Of a stretch of DNA of 64,000 nucleotides, positions 53,288 to 63,115 are shown in pieces (positions within the stretch are counted from its first letter, which is position 1; every line of letters begins with the position of its first letter). Made by a program: the position numbers and the translations under genes. The stretch spans positions 577,801 to 641,800 of the forward strand of contig CAUYUJ010021170.1 in the NCBI GenBank assembly GCA_963575745.1, read 5' to 3'. The notes beneath the pieces were generated by a model. It was not told the origin of the DNA. It did not search any database and worked only from the letters and a program-made list of their open reading frames with translations. The DNA is from Prorocentrum cordatum. Taxonomy: Eukaryota > Sar > Dinophyceae > Prorocentrales > Prorocentraceae.

Positions 53288-54776
53288 ATGGCTACGGTCG
53301 CTCCCCTGGGTGGGGACAAGCCTGCGGGTGCAAGGCTTGGCGCTGTCGCGGAGCTCGTCCGCGCCGCCGTGCGAGGTGCAGCCGAGGGAGGTGCGCCTCG
53401 GCAGGGCCTGGCGGCTGTGGCGGCGGCGGCGGTCCGCTCGGCCATGGGAGATCCCGCAGTGGTGCGTGAGGGCGACGCCGCGGAGGTCCAGGCGCGGATC
53501 AGCCTGATCGAGCCCGTCGTCGCTGAGCACGTTCGGGCTGCGAGCGAAGCGCGGCCCCCGCGCGTGGCGCGAGGTCGACGCGCCTGGCGGAACATCGCGG
53601 AGCACAAGTTCCTCGACGAGATGGGCAAGCCCTTCAGGGTCAAGGATCGGTTCGAGAAGTCGGACGCGCAGGGCAAGTGCCTCCAGCGCGGCCAGCGGCT
53701 GCCGGCCGAGGTACGGGGCAAGGCCGGGATGCGATCCGTGTCGGGGGTGCTGACGCCGAGGTTCGAGGACAAGGGCGCGGACGAAGCGTCCGCTGGCTCA
53801 GACGAGGCGCTCACGGAGGCGACCACCTCCAGCGGGAAGTCCGATGAGCTGGAGCAGCTCGGCGTCGCGGGCTCGGGGTCGGCGGCGGCGGACTCGGACG
53901 GCATGGTGGGCCGTGTCCAGGAGCTCATGGCGGAGCGCCAGCAGCTCCTGGCAGAACGAGACGGGCTCGTGGACGAGCTCATGAGCACCAAGGCCCTTGC
54001 CTGGGAGCTCAGGCGCAAGGCGGAGGCCGCCTCGCCTTTCTGGGCCGACCTCGCCTGTGGGGAGGATGAGGGGCCTGGAGGTGCGGCCAGTTTCGACTTC
54101 GAGGGCGTCTTCCTTGGGGCCGATGCGGCGCGGAAGGAGTCGCTGCCAGAGGTCCTGCCTTTCCCGCTGCTGCAGGATGGCGTGGGCGAGCAACTGGTGG
54201 AGCAGCCCGTCGGCATGGAGGCGTCGTACAAGGAGAAGTTCGTGGGGTCAGCCTTGTCGGACAACTGTTCCCACGAGGAGGCGTCCGAGTGCCAGGCCGA
54301 CGCCGAGGGGTTTGGCGGGCAGCACGGCGCCTGGGAAGATGGGCCCCCAGGCCGTCTTCCCACCCCTGGCTGGGCCTGCAGCGCCTGGGAAGATGGGGCC
54401 CGAGGCCGTCTTCCCACTCCTGGCGGGGCCAGCACTTCCTTTGGAAGATGGGGCCCCAGGCCGTCTTCCCACCTCCGCGGAGGCTGCCCGCATCGGGGGC
54501 AGCAAGCCGACAGCGCTGGAGCCGAGGGCGTGTGGCGCCGAGGCGCTGGTGGAGGCGCCCGAGGGGGCCTCGAAGGGAGTGCGCTGTGCTAATGACCTCG
54601 ATGAGATCACCCAGCAGGTGGTGCCTGAGGTTTCGGCGGCGGCGGAGGCCCCGACGGAGGCCCAGCAGCTCATTCTCGGCGCCGCTATGCTGGCGAGGGA
54701 GGCCCTCCAGCGCGGCGACATCGCCGAGGGCCTTCGGCTGCTGGAGGCGGCCCAGGCGAAGTGCCTGGCGAACTAG
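53288..54776 (+). CDS. intronless, SL-headed retrogene, about 495 codons, one frameshift
   Basis: ATG 53288 (MATVAPLGGDKPAG). N-terminal Ala-rich region, then RGRRAWRNIAEHKFLDEMGK and PFRVKDRFEKSDAQGKCLQR (basic). An acidic Ser-rich linker leads to a coiled segment (GRVQELMAERQQLLAERDGL, VDELMSTKALAWELRRKAEA). Three repeats of 'EDG-PGRLPT' follow (54-nt units from about 54327). Spacing between units 1 and 2 is 54 nt, but between 2 and 3 it is 55, so one extra base shifts the frame; the tail is in the new frame: DEITQQVVPEVSAAAEAPTE, LILGAAMLAREALQRGDIAE, LRLLEAAQAKCLAN, TAG 54774-54776. No family recognised. Probably a recent pseudogene or a copy with an indel; the parent gene's role is unknown. 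Confidence 0.68.
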
Positions 54777-55373
54777 CCAGGTAGGGTGACGTCCTGATCA
54801 TGTGTAGTATCTGTTATTATTGCACAGTGCTTGCTTGATTCAGGTGTTGCTGGTGATGAGATCGTGTGTCGTATCTGTTCCTTTCAGTGCTACACCTGAT
54901 TTGGTTTTCTTGTGTAGTATATGGTTTGATCAGTGCTGCACTTGATGGATGGTCTTGTGTAGTATATGCCATAGGCTTCGCCTTTCTGTCTGTGCTGCAC
55001 TTGTTTGGGGAGGGGGCCCAACGCGGCCTCCTCGGGAGGGTAGGCCAATCCGTGGCCCCCTCGGTTTTGTTTTTTCCTGCCTTTAAGGCCCCGACGGTAC
55101 AATACAATAGAAGGCTTCTTAGAGGGAGGTTGCTCATCAGAAGGCGCGGGCCCTCCATCTGTAGACGAGGTCCGCGCCTTCTAAGAAGAAGGGGTGGTTG
55201 TCATGAAGCCTTCCCCCCTACCCCCTACCCCCCACCCCACCCTGCGCGTGGCCGATTACTGCCACCACAACGAGGCTGGCTCGCAAGGCCGCGCGGCAAG
55301 GCTGCGCAAGGGCCTCCAAGAAGCGAAGCCAAAGCAGGGAGCCCATGGCAGCATGGCTTCAAGCAAAGGGCCC
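54777..55373. other. 3' flank with a nested hairpin
   Basis: 54777-55000 is T-rich, likely 3' UTR of the retrogene, with repeated 'GTGTAGTAT' words. 55115-55188 holds two nested stems: CTTCTTAGA with TCTAAGAAG, and inside it AGAAGGCGCGG with CCGCGCCTTCT. Confidence 0.55.
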
Positions 55374-55505
55374 AGGGTCACACCAATAAATACACACAGA
55401 TCCAAGGATTCACCCCACTTTCCCCAATGTTTTCTGGACTTTCGTCTTCCTCACCACTTCACATATTTCCCCATATATTTTCCTAGGACTCGACGGTTCA
55501 TAAAT
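55374..55505 (+). repeat. dispersed repeat R1, copy 4 (nearly full length)
   Basis: Shares ACACCAATAAATACACACA, TGTTTTCTGGACTTTCGTCT and 'ATTTCCCCATATATTTTC' with the 62938 copy. It ends in a diverged CGACGGTTCATAAATTG. Confidence 0.75.
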
Positions 55506-57050
55506 TGAACGCCCCTGAGGGGGCAGACAACGCCGCCCCACCATTTTTTGGATCCTGGAGACTCTGTGGGAGCGGCGGCCGCTCCGCGCGCGCGAATAGG
55601 AGATGTTCTGGTGCTGGTGCTGGTGCTTCCGCTTGGAGGCCTCGTGGGGCTCTATGGAGAGGGCATTGGGCTCCTCAGCGAGCTCTCTGTCGTATGACCC
55701 TGAGCCCAGAGCGGCCGCAGAGAGGCTGGAGGAACTGAAAGCAGCGAGCTCTGTGTCGTATGCCGATGTCGTAAGCAGCAGCACCGAGAACTAAAGGGCC
55801 AGGACGGCCGCAGAGAGGCAGGAAGAACTGAAACAAAAACCGACGGGTTCGTCCCAGAAAGCGCGCCGAGGAGTGTCTTTCACATGACCCTGAGGCTAAG
55901 TCGGCTGCAGAGAGGCTGGAGAAGCTCAAGAGAAACCGTCGGGTTCGTCCCAGGGGGACTTCTGGAAGGGCCCAAAAAGGAGCCGGAATGTGTCAAGTGC
56001 GGCGACTTGAAGAGAACGATGAAAACAGGAAGCGAACAAAAACAGTCCGGGTTTGTTTGCGGCTCCCAGAAGGAGCCCCTGGAGGCTCTGAGGGGGCGCC
56101 CCAGATGGGCGAAATACGGTGCCAAGAAGGCGGTCATACAGTACGGCCCAAGATGAGTCCGAGAGGCTCTCAAGACGGTCGTAGAGAGCACGCCCGGGTT
56201 CTCAGATGGCCGCAAGAGCCAGCGGAGATGCACGGGAGCTCCGAGAGAGGCGCAAGGAGAAGTGCGAGACGGCCAGAATCATCGAAGTCCGATGTGTCTT
56301 TTACTATGTTTTTTTTTGATTGTTGGGGTGTTCTGGTGCATGTGGCCCAAAAAGAAGGGAAAGGCACCTGACACGGCTGAAAGTGGCCTGAAGGAGGGCG
56401 AAAAGGAGCCCATGAGAGCCTCAGGAGGCCCGCAAAGCCGGCCAAGGGGACTCCTGGAGACGTCTCCGAGAGCGCATGGCGGCGCCTGGAAGGCTGGCGC
56501 GTGAAAAGGGGGGTCGTCTTGGGACGGAAACGCCGGCCAGAAGGCGCCCCGGCCGCAGCGGGGGCTCCCGGGCCGGCGGAATGAGCGAGGCGCGGGGAGG
56601 ACCCCAGGAGGGGGTGCGAGGGCTCAGAGGCAGGGGTACACGTCGTTCATTTCTGATCGTGCTCATTTCTAATTGTGCTCGTTTCTAGTTTTTCTTGGCT
56701 CCCTAGTGGCCAGGAAGAGGCCCAGGATAGAACACTTAGAAATGCATGGATCTTGGCCCCCCAAAAATCAAAGAACTTTCGAATACTCAGAAATTAACCA
56801 TGTGTAGGTATGAAAAGCGCGCTGGAGAAAAGACTTACACAAAGCACTACTTGAAGACCATGCCGTGGATCTCACACGCCGTACCCGGTGGGGCGGCGGA
56901 TCGCGTCGTTCACTCCGCCGGCCCATCTTGCCTCGCCGTTGTCGTTTGTCGGGGTGTTGTTGTCAATGCGGTGCCGTGGGGCGGTGCCGTGGGGCGGCTG
57001 TCATTTTTCGGAGGCGGTGGGTGGTGGGCCAGAGGCCTCATGGATATTGG
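55506..57050. repeat. degenerate repeats, no gene supported
   Basis: 55690-55950 has three copies of a 'GCCGCAGAGAGGCTGGAGGA' type unit with TGACCCTGAG ahead of it. 56050-56480 is made of degenerate 'AGAAGGAGCC/CAAGAGGCTC' words related to R3. 56650-57050 is unique. Frames are under 115 codons. Confidence 0.5.
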
Positions 57051-57570
57051 TTGAGCTCTCGTGGTTGTCTCTCGGGGGCCTCTGGGAGGCTATTTTGAAG
57101 CCTCTTTGGGGCCGTGTTAGGGCCTCTTGGAGCCACTCGGGGGCCTCTTGGAGCTTGTTGGGGTGCCTCTTGGGGACCCCTTGGGGCCTCCTGGGGTCCT
57201 CTTGGGGCCTTCTGGGGGCCTCTCGGAGCTGAAGGCTGGACTTTTCGGAGCCCTCTTGGGGCCGTTTGGGCCCTGTCGGGCCGTCTTAGGCCCTCTTGGG
57301 CTCTTTTGGGTCCATCTTGGGTGCGCGTTGGGCCGTCTGGGGACGATCTTGGAAGCCTCTGGGGTAGTTCTGGACGCTGTGAAACCTAAACGTCGCACAT
57401 GCGAGCAATGCATGTTTTCCTACGGGAATGGGACGATGTTTGCTTCTTGGGGTCCTCTTGGAGAGCCTCTTGAGGCTCTCTTGGAGCTTTTTCGCGGCTT
57501 CTGGGGCCATCTGGAGACCATCTTGAGCGTCTTGGACAATCTTTCTGCGACTCGGGGCCTCTTGGGCCGT
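57051..57570 (-). repeat. degenerate repeat R3, copy 2 (reverse orientation)
   Basis: Plus strand reads 'GGGGCCTCTTGG' units, the reverse complement of the 41395-41990 repeat. Confidence 0.8.
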
Positions 57571-58025
57571 GTAGGGGGCGTCCCGGCACCCTCGTGGCGC
57601 GCTCCTGGAGCGCCCTGGGCCGGGGAGTCGGCTGGGCATCGGCCGGACATCGCCCGGGGTACTCTTCGTCCGGAGGTCCCCAGGAGCCGCCACCCGCGCG
57701 CGAACTAGAAATAGCGTGAACCTGTTACCGGAGATCTTAGCACGCTTCTGGCCCGTTGGGCCGGCGAATTTGTGTCTGTGTGTTTTTGTCCGTTACCTCT
57801 CCTGGAATGCGTTCCCACAAGGATGTCGAGACGAATCCGACCGTGGCGTCGCACCTGATCCCAGGGAAGGGTAGCGGCATTGGTATCTGCTCCTTCTCCT
57901 CCTCCTCCTCCTCCTCGACTCATCCTCCTTCCTCTGCATTGGAAAGTCGCTCCGACCTCTCCTGGGGTGCGTTCTGAATCCAAATCGAGGTGGCGACGAG
58001 GGATTCCCGGGAGCCCCAAAATGGA
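57571..58025. other. no gene; R1 3' stub at 57767-57800
   Basis: GC-rich to 57715, then 'GCGAATTTGTGTCTGTGTGT', the R1 end. A short TCC run sits at 57895-57917. Confidence 0.55.
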
Positions 58026-58188
58026 CAAGCGCGTTCCACTACTCTGGGTACTCGCAAATAAAATACTCACAAATGGCCTGGATCCGCCGCGAGGGATTTA
58101 CGATCCATTACATAAGAGGAAGCCATGTGTTTTTTGTTCGTTTCTGACGCTTGCGAGTAGGAACTTTGCGAGCAGTGGAACGCGCTTG
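58026..58188. mobile_element. MITE-like palindromic repeat R4, copy 2
   Basis: CAAGCGCGTTCCACTACTC (58026-58044) and GAGCAGTGGAACGCGCTTG (58170-58188) are inverted repeats with one mismatch in 19. The 163-bp interior has no coding capacity. No clear target duplication. Confidence 0.82.
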
Positions 58189-59434
58189 GTGACAAAAAGT
58201 TGAACACGTGCGAAGGGTAGATACCGCACTGCCGGCAGCCCCACAGATTCGGGCCCGCAGCTCCGCCTTCTCCTCCTCCTCCTGCTCCTCCTCCTCCTCC
58301 TCCTCCTCCTCCTTCTCCTGCCCCATCTCCTCTGTGCGGCGCGCGGGAGCGGGGGGGGGGGCGCCAGGAGGGGGTCATGGAGGGGGAGGGGGGCAGACGC
58401 CAGGGTGGGGGACCCCGAGGGGGAAGAGGAGGGAGGTAGGCAGGTGGATCGGTAGGACGGCGGCCTGAAGCCAATGTGGGGCATGTCTGGCCGCGCTCGG
58501 CCTCCGAGCCGGGAGGCGAGGCCACACTCGGTCGTGGCGTCGTCTGCGCCTTTCACATAAGAGCGCGCCCCGGCCCCCCGCGTCTGGACAGCCGGGGAGC
58601 TCGGCATCGACCAGGCCGAAGGCTCCCAGCAAGTAAGGCAGGCTCGGCAGCTCGGGCGGGGACAGGGGGACCCCCACACCAGCCCCAACGCCCCCCTTCC
58701 CCCCCGTCACGGTGACACCCTGGGCCGCCGCGCTGGGACTGAAGATCTGAGCCCTCCGCGAACGAATCCCGAGCGGGACCCCTCTGGGGCGCACGCAATG
58801 GAGGTCCTTCAGCCCCCTCTTGTGAGGAGACCACAGCGCTCTGAGATGGAACGACGGAGGAGGGAGCAGGGACGAGGAGCCCTCCAAGAATGCTCCGCTG
58901 GCGCGCCTGCTGCCGATGCCCTGGGTGGTCGCAGCGAGGCCTGCGCCTGGCCGTGGCGGCCAGCCGAGGCGGCAGGCCCCCCCCGCGCGAGGAGGGCCCC
59001 TCTGGCGGGCGCCCGCGGCCTGGCCGCGCGCCCTCGGGCCCGCGGACGTCCCTGCGCCGGGGCCAGGCCGCCCTGCGGAGGGCCGCCGTGGTCAAGGGCG
59101 ACGGCGACCGCGTCGGCGTCCACCGTCGGTCGACGACGGCTTGGAGTGCCATGTGGGACCTTGTGCTGCGCCGAACGCACCGGGCGCGTTGTCTACTGAC
59201 GCAGTCACATGGCATGTGTATACGTACGCAACGGAACCCCATGTGTTCACAGACGCTTGAGGCTAGAAAGTGAAGCCCCAGATGCTGGCAGTGTAGAAGC
59301 AGGCAGACTTGGCCCTCCAAGGTTGACGATGGTGTCCCCCTCGTCCATCGACGAGGGCGACGGGCGATCGCTCCACCGCGTCGGCGTCGTCGCCGCCGCC
59401 GTCATGGGGAGCCGCGGGGGGGTCGGGGATCTGC
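58189..59434. other. no gene supported; TCC run
   Basis: 58262-58318 is a TCC repeat. The rest is GC-rich and open in several frames on both strands without domains (for example 58553-59320 - and 58798-59199 +). Confidence 0.4.
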
Positions 59435-59900
59435 TAACCCGGGTCAATCAGACCCGGGTCAGCAAGACACCGAATAACTGCAATGGAGGACAAATAAAAT
59501 GCGTCGCAGGGCTTCGCAAACTCATGTCAGCCAATATGCGCGGCCGCCTCGCGGCCACGAGCGGCTCGCTAACCCGGGTCAGCCAGAGGGGGTCTTCGCA
59601 GGATCCTGCAGGATCCAGTGCCCTGGCTGACCGGCTGACCCCCGCTTGCATTGACCCCCGTCTCTTAAGCTCCGAGGGGTGGCGCCGCGTGGCCGCCCTG
59701 CCGGCGACGAGGCGGGCACTCGCGGCGTTGCCCCTCCGCACCAGGCCCGTGGCCGTCCGAGGCCGTCCGCTGCCCGACCGAGGCCACCGACCGACCGAGG
59801 CCGCCCGAGGCCCGAGGCCGCGACCGACCGAGGCCGCTGCCCGACCGAGGCCGCCGACCGGCCGAGGCCGTCCGGGGCCGCCGACCTGTGAGGCCGCCCC
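59435..59900. repeat. ACCCGGGTCA palindromes, GGATCCTGCAGGATCC, CGACCGAGGCCGC repeats
   Basis: ACCCGGGTCA occurs near 59435, 59449 and 59573. CAGGATCCTGCAGGATCC is at 59599-59616. 59755-59880 repeats 'CGACCGAGGCCGC'. Confidence 0.75.
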
Positions 59901-60399
59901 GTACGAGCGGCCCGCGCTGGGGAGCGGGCTCGCGGCAACCGGGCGGTCTGGGCAGGCACTGGCGGCACGCCCGGCCGGGGCGGTGCTGCACAAGGTGGCT
60001 GCAAAATGAGGCGGAGGAGGAGGAGGCGGAGGAGGAGGAGGGGGAGGAGGAGGAGGAGGGGGAGGAGGAGGAGGAGGAGGAGGAGGAGAAGGAGGGAGAG
60101 GGGGAGGAGTGAACGTACCTTGGGGCGAACACGTCCGTCTAGCTCGGCGCAGATCGGCTAGGACGGTGGTTGGCCTGTACTTGGGGATGGACGCTCGGCC
60201 GCTCTGGCATCGCCAATGCTGCAGTGAGCATGGGGCCATACACGGAGAGCGGATTGTAGGTCGTGCGGGATGCTCGGGAAAGTGGGGAAAGCAGGGACGG
60301 GGGGCAGAGGCGAAAGGGGAGAGCGGGAAGTAGAGGGCCTGTCGGGGGGCACTCGGCTGGCCGCGACAGCGGGGCTACCTTCGCAGGCGGGCTCCTCAA
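59901..60399. repeat. GGA microsatellite and flank
   Basis: GGA repeat at 60007-60108; flanks unremarkable. Confidence 0.85.
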
Positions 60400-62167
60400 G
60401 CCTACTCATCATCGTCGCGGTCCCGTCGACGGGGGGCATGGAGAGGACGGGCTGGCGGGGTCCTTCGCAACCAGCGGCAGCGGCAGGAAGAGCATGTTCG
60501 TGGGGGACAGCGTCGGCCACTCCAGGCGGCGGGACGGCACGAACAGGATCATGCAGGGCTTCTTCGGGACAGACACGGGCGACCTCCTCCAGCTTACTCA
60601 GCGTCGTCGCAATCACATCGACGGAGGGCGTGGGGAGGTCGGCCTGGCGGGGTCGTTCGCCACCAGCGGCAGCGGCAGGAAGAGCTTGTTTGTGGGGTAC
60701 ATCGTCAGGCACTCCAGGCGGCGGGACGGCACGAGCAGCAACATGCAGGCCTTCTTCGGGATCCACCAGACGATCTGCCAGATCAGCATGAGCCGTGCAG
60801 CAGCAGCGGAGTTGAAGAAGGTCGGGTCGGCGAAGGTACTCGACGCCAGGGACCGCCCAGTCATGTCGATCGTCTTCGGGAGGATCGCGGCGAGCGTCTT
60901 CATGCAGGTGTTCTCCATGCAGGTGAACGGCATGCAGGTGTACTTCATGCGAGTGTTCTTGAGGATTGTCATGCAGGTGTGCTCCAGGCAGGTGTACTTC
61001 ATGCAAGTGTCCGTGAGGATTGTCGTGCAGGTGTTCTTCATGCAGGTGTCCTTCATGCGGGAGAACGTCAGGCATGTGTGCTTCAGCTGCGGCAGCAGCA
61101 CACGGAGCATCATCAGGAAGAGCATCATCAGGTAGCGGGGCGGCTCGAACACCATCATGCAGAGCACCTTCAGGATGGGCGGGACGAGTCGCAGCCACTC
61201 GGGCAGCAGGAGGATCGCCACCCGCATCAGCGACGTCATGCACTTGTTCGCCACCAGCGGCAGCAACTCCGAGTTCCAAAGAATCCTCGTTGGGCTGGTC
61301 GCTATCCGAGGACAAGGAGGTCTCGAACACGAAGTCGTGCCACGCGTCGAAGCAGCGGAAGAAGGGCCTGTTCTGGAGTAGTGTCAGTCGCCGAACGACA
61401 CGGTGCCATTCGCGGACAAGGGGACGGAGAGCAGCGAGAGCATCACCAGCATCACGACGACGGGCGCCACCAGCGGCAGCGGCTTGCAGGACAAGTTCAT
61501 CACGATGACGGCCGCCACCAGCGGCAGCGGCATGCACATCAAGTACAGGAGCGCCAGCGACGAGCCGAGGAAGTGGCCCAGCGGCAAGTAGCAGAGCGGG
61601 TTGAGGACGTGGGCCATCGCCAGGCTCATCACCAGCATCACGCAGGCGGGAGCCACCGGCGGCAGCAGCATGCAGGACGAGATCAGGAGAGCCAGCGACG
61701 AGCCGAGGAAGGGGCCCAGCGCCATGTAGCAGAGCGGGTGCAGGTACAACGGGTGCTCCAGCACCTCGGCGAAGCGGCGCATCATGAGCAGGTGGTGGAA
61801 GGGGTCCCGCGCCAGCCCGTGGAACGTGATGGTCGGCACCAGCGCCTTCGCCGTCAGCAGGATGCAGAACTGGTGCAGCTCGCTCGCGGAGTACCTGGAT
61901 GTACCGTGCAACCTGCGACAGCTCGTCGCTCGTGCACACGCCGAGGGGGATGAGCTTCCTAGGGGGGTTTGGTAGTGCCCGTCGATCATCGCGAAGAAGA
62001 AGAGCGAGCTGAAGATGGACGAGTTCACCATCCCGACTGCGACGCAGGCCGCGTTGAGAGGCACGACAACGACGGATATGAAGAGCGGCTGGCGACCGCG
62101 TGTGGGGCATGACGAAGCCGTCGCAGGTCACGAACAGCAGCAACGGGATCACCTGAGCGCGCAGCAT
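60400..62167 (-). pseudogene. retroposed multi-pass membrane protein, decayed
   Basis: Starts at ATG 62167, 124 bp after an SL relic: MLRAQVIPLLLFVTCDGFV, a signal-anchor-like N-terminus. The protein sense then moves between two frames at least four times: SSIFSSLFFFAMIDGHYQ; KLIPLGVCTSDELSQVARY; LHPLCYMALGPFLGSSLALL and its repeat LNPLCYLPLGHFLGSSLALL; LPLVAPVVVMLVMLSLL; WHRVVRRLTLLQNRPFFRCF; VAILLLPEWLRLVPPILKVL. These are hydrophobic segments of 18-22 residues separated by polar loops. A 12-24-bp repeat (60898-61062) gives 'CMKNTC' peptides and a roughly 190-bp segment is duplicated (60391-60780). No family recognised; dead by frame decay. Confidence 0.6.
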
Positions 62168-62291
62168 CCGAGCGCATCAGGGCCTGCGCGGCGCGAGTGG
62201 TTATGGAAGAGCCAGGCAAAACGCTGGGAGCGGATGCCCTCGGGATAGATTGCTATGGAATCCATTTCGGCCCAAGTGGGGAGGTATCCCA
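62168..62291 (-). other. 5' UTR-like segment with an inverted SL-like copy
   Basis: Between SL relic and ATG. 62262-62280 (CCATTTCGGCCCAAGTGGG, plus strand) pairs with the SL relic across a 7-nt loop. Confidence 0.6.
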
Positions 62292-62313
62292 CTTGAGCCA
62301 AAATGGCTACGGA
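62292..62313 (-). other. complete spliced-leader relic (22 nt), minus strand
   Basis: Plus strand reads CTTGAGCCAAAATGG then CTACGGA, the exact reverse complement of the dinoflagellate spliced leader including its first T. It heads the 60400-62167 pseudogene. Confidence 0.95.
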
Positions 62314-62830
62314 AGGAAGAGGGGGAGGAGGAGGAGGAGGAGGAGGACCAGTGCAAACGCAAGATCCGAAGGATGGTGCAACAACCCTCCCTGCAAGTTC
62401 CTTCTCCAAATGTCCTGCAAGGATGCATTGTCACTGTTTGAAATGCCCCGGTGGACGACAACCGTCTGAAATTCCTGTGCCGTGCCAGAACACCATTCCT
62501 GGGACTTCAACGCCGCAAATCATCGTCACTGTTGCGTCCTGACGATCCTGAATCGTGCCAGAGTGTCGTGGATTTCAATACCGTGAATCAAAGTAAATGT
62601 TGCGCCCTGGCACTCGTACACCGTGCCGCAACACCATTCGTGGGACGTCAACCATCAGGATCCTTACAATTTGTGTGCGCTCTTGTAACTAATCTGCGCG
62701 GCGCTAAGGCGACCGCCCTCCATCCCTGTGGCTAGTTCTTGCAAGCCTTTACAGCGAATGTGCGCGGCGCTACGGCGAGAACCGTACTCTGAAAACCGCC
62801 CACCCTCCAGGGGAGCGACGGGGAGGAGTC
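62314..62830. repeat. GGA run and composite minisatellite locus B
   Basis: 62320-62347 GGA run. 62450-62650 has the roughly 65-bp unit (GTGCCAGAACACCATTCCTG), 62670-62815 the roughly 85-bp unit (GTGCGCGGCGCTACGGCGAG). Same order as 29325-29815. Confidence 0.7.
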
Positions 62831-62937
62831 ACTCATAAGGAACAGGGATGGCGTATCCTGGATTTTTCAACGCTGGGTTCCCCGAAGTCCCGACCCCTTC
62901 CCCGAGGCAGTTCCTTCAGTGCGGGTCGTTTTTTGTG
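62831..62937. other. short spacer
   Basis: No gene or repeat seen. Confidence 0.4.
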
Positions 62938-63115
62938 AAGGGGCCCCAGGACACACAAATAAATACACACAAATAAAAATATTCCCTATATTTTCCCATA
63001 TTTTCTGGGTTTCTGTCTTCCCCCCCACTTCCCATATTTTCCCATATTTTCTGGGGAATCGACGTTTAATTGTGTCTGTGTGTTTCTTTCCCTCCTGATT
63101 TTGACAGCCCGAAGA
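62938..63115 (+). repeat. dispersed repeat R1, best full copy
   Basis: Order: CCCAGGACACACAAATAAAT, ACACACAAATAAAAAT, two 'TATTTTCCCATATTTTCTGG' stretches separated by a C-run, then CGACGTTTAATTGTGTCTGT and CTTTCCCTCCTGA. Start and end are partly complementary (ACACACA and TGTGTCTGTGTGT). Confidence 0.8.
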
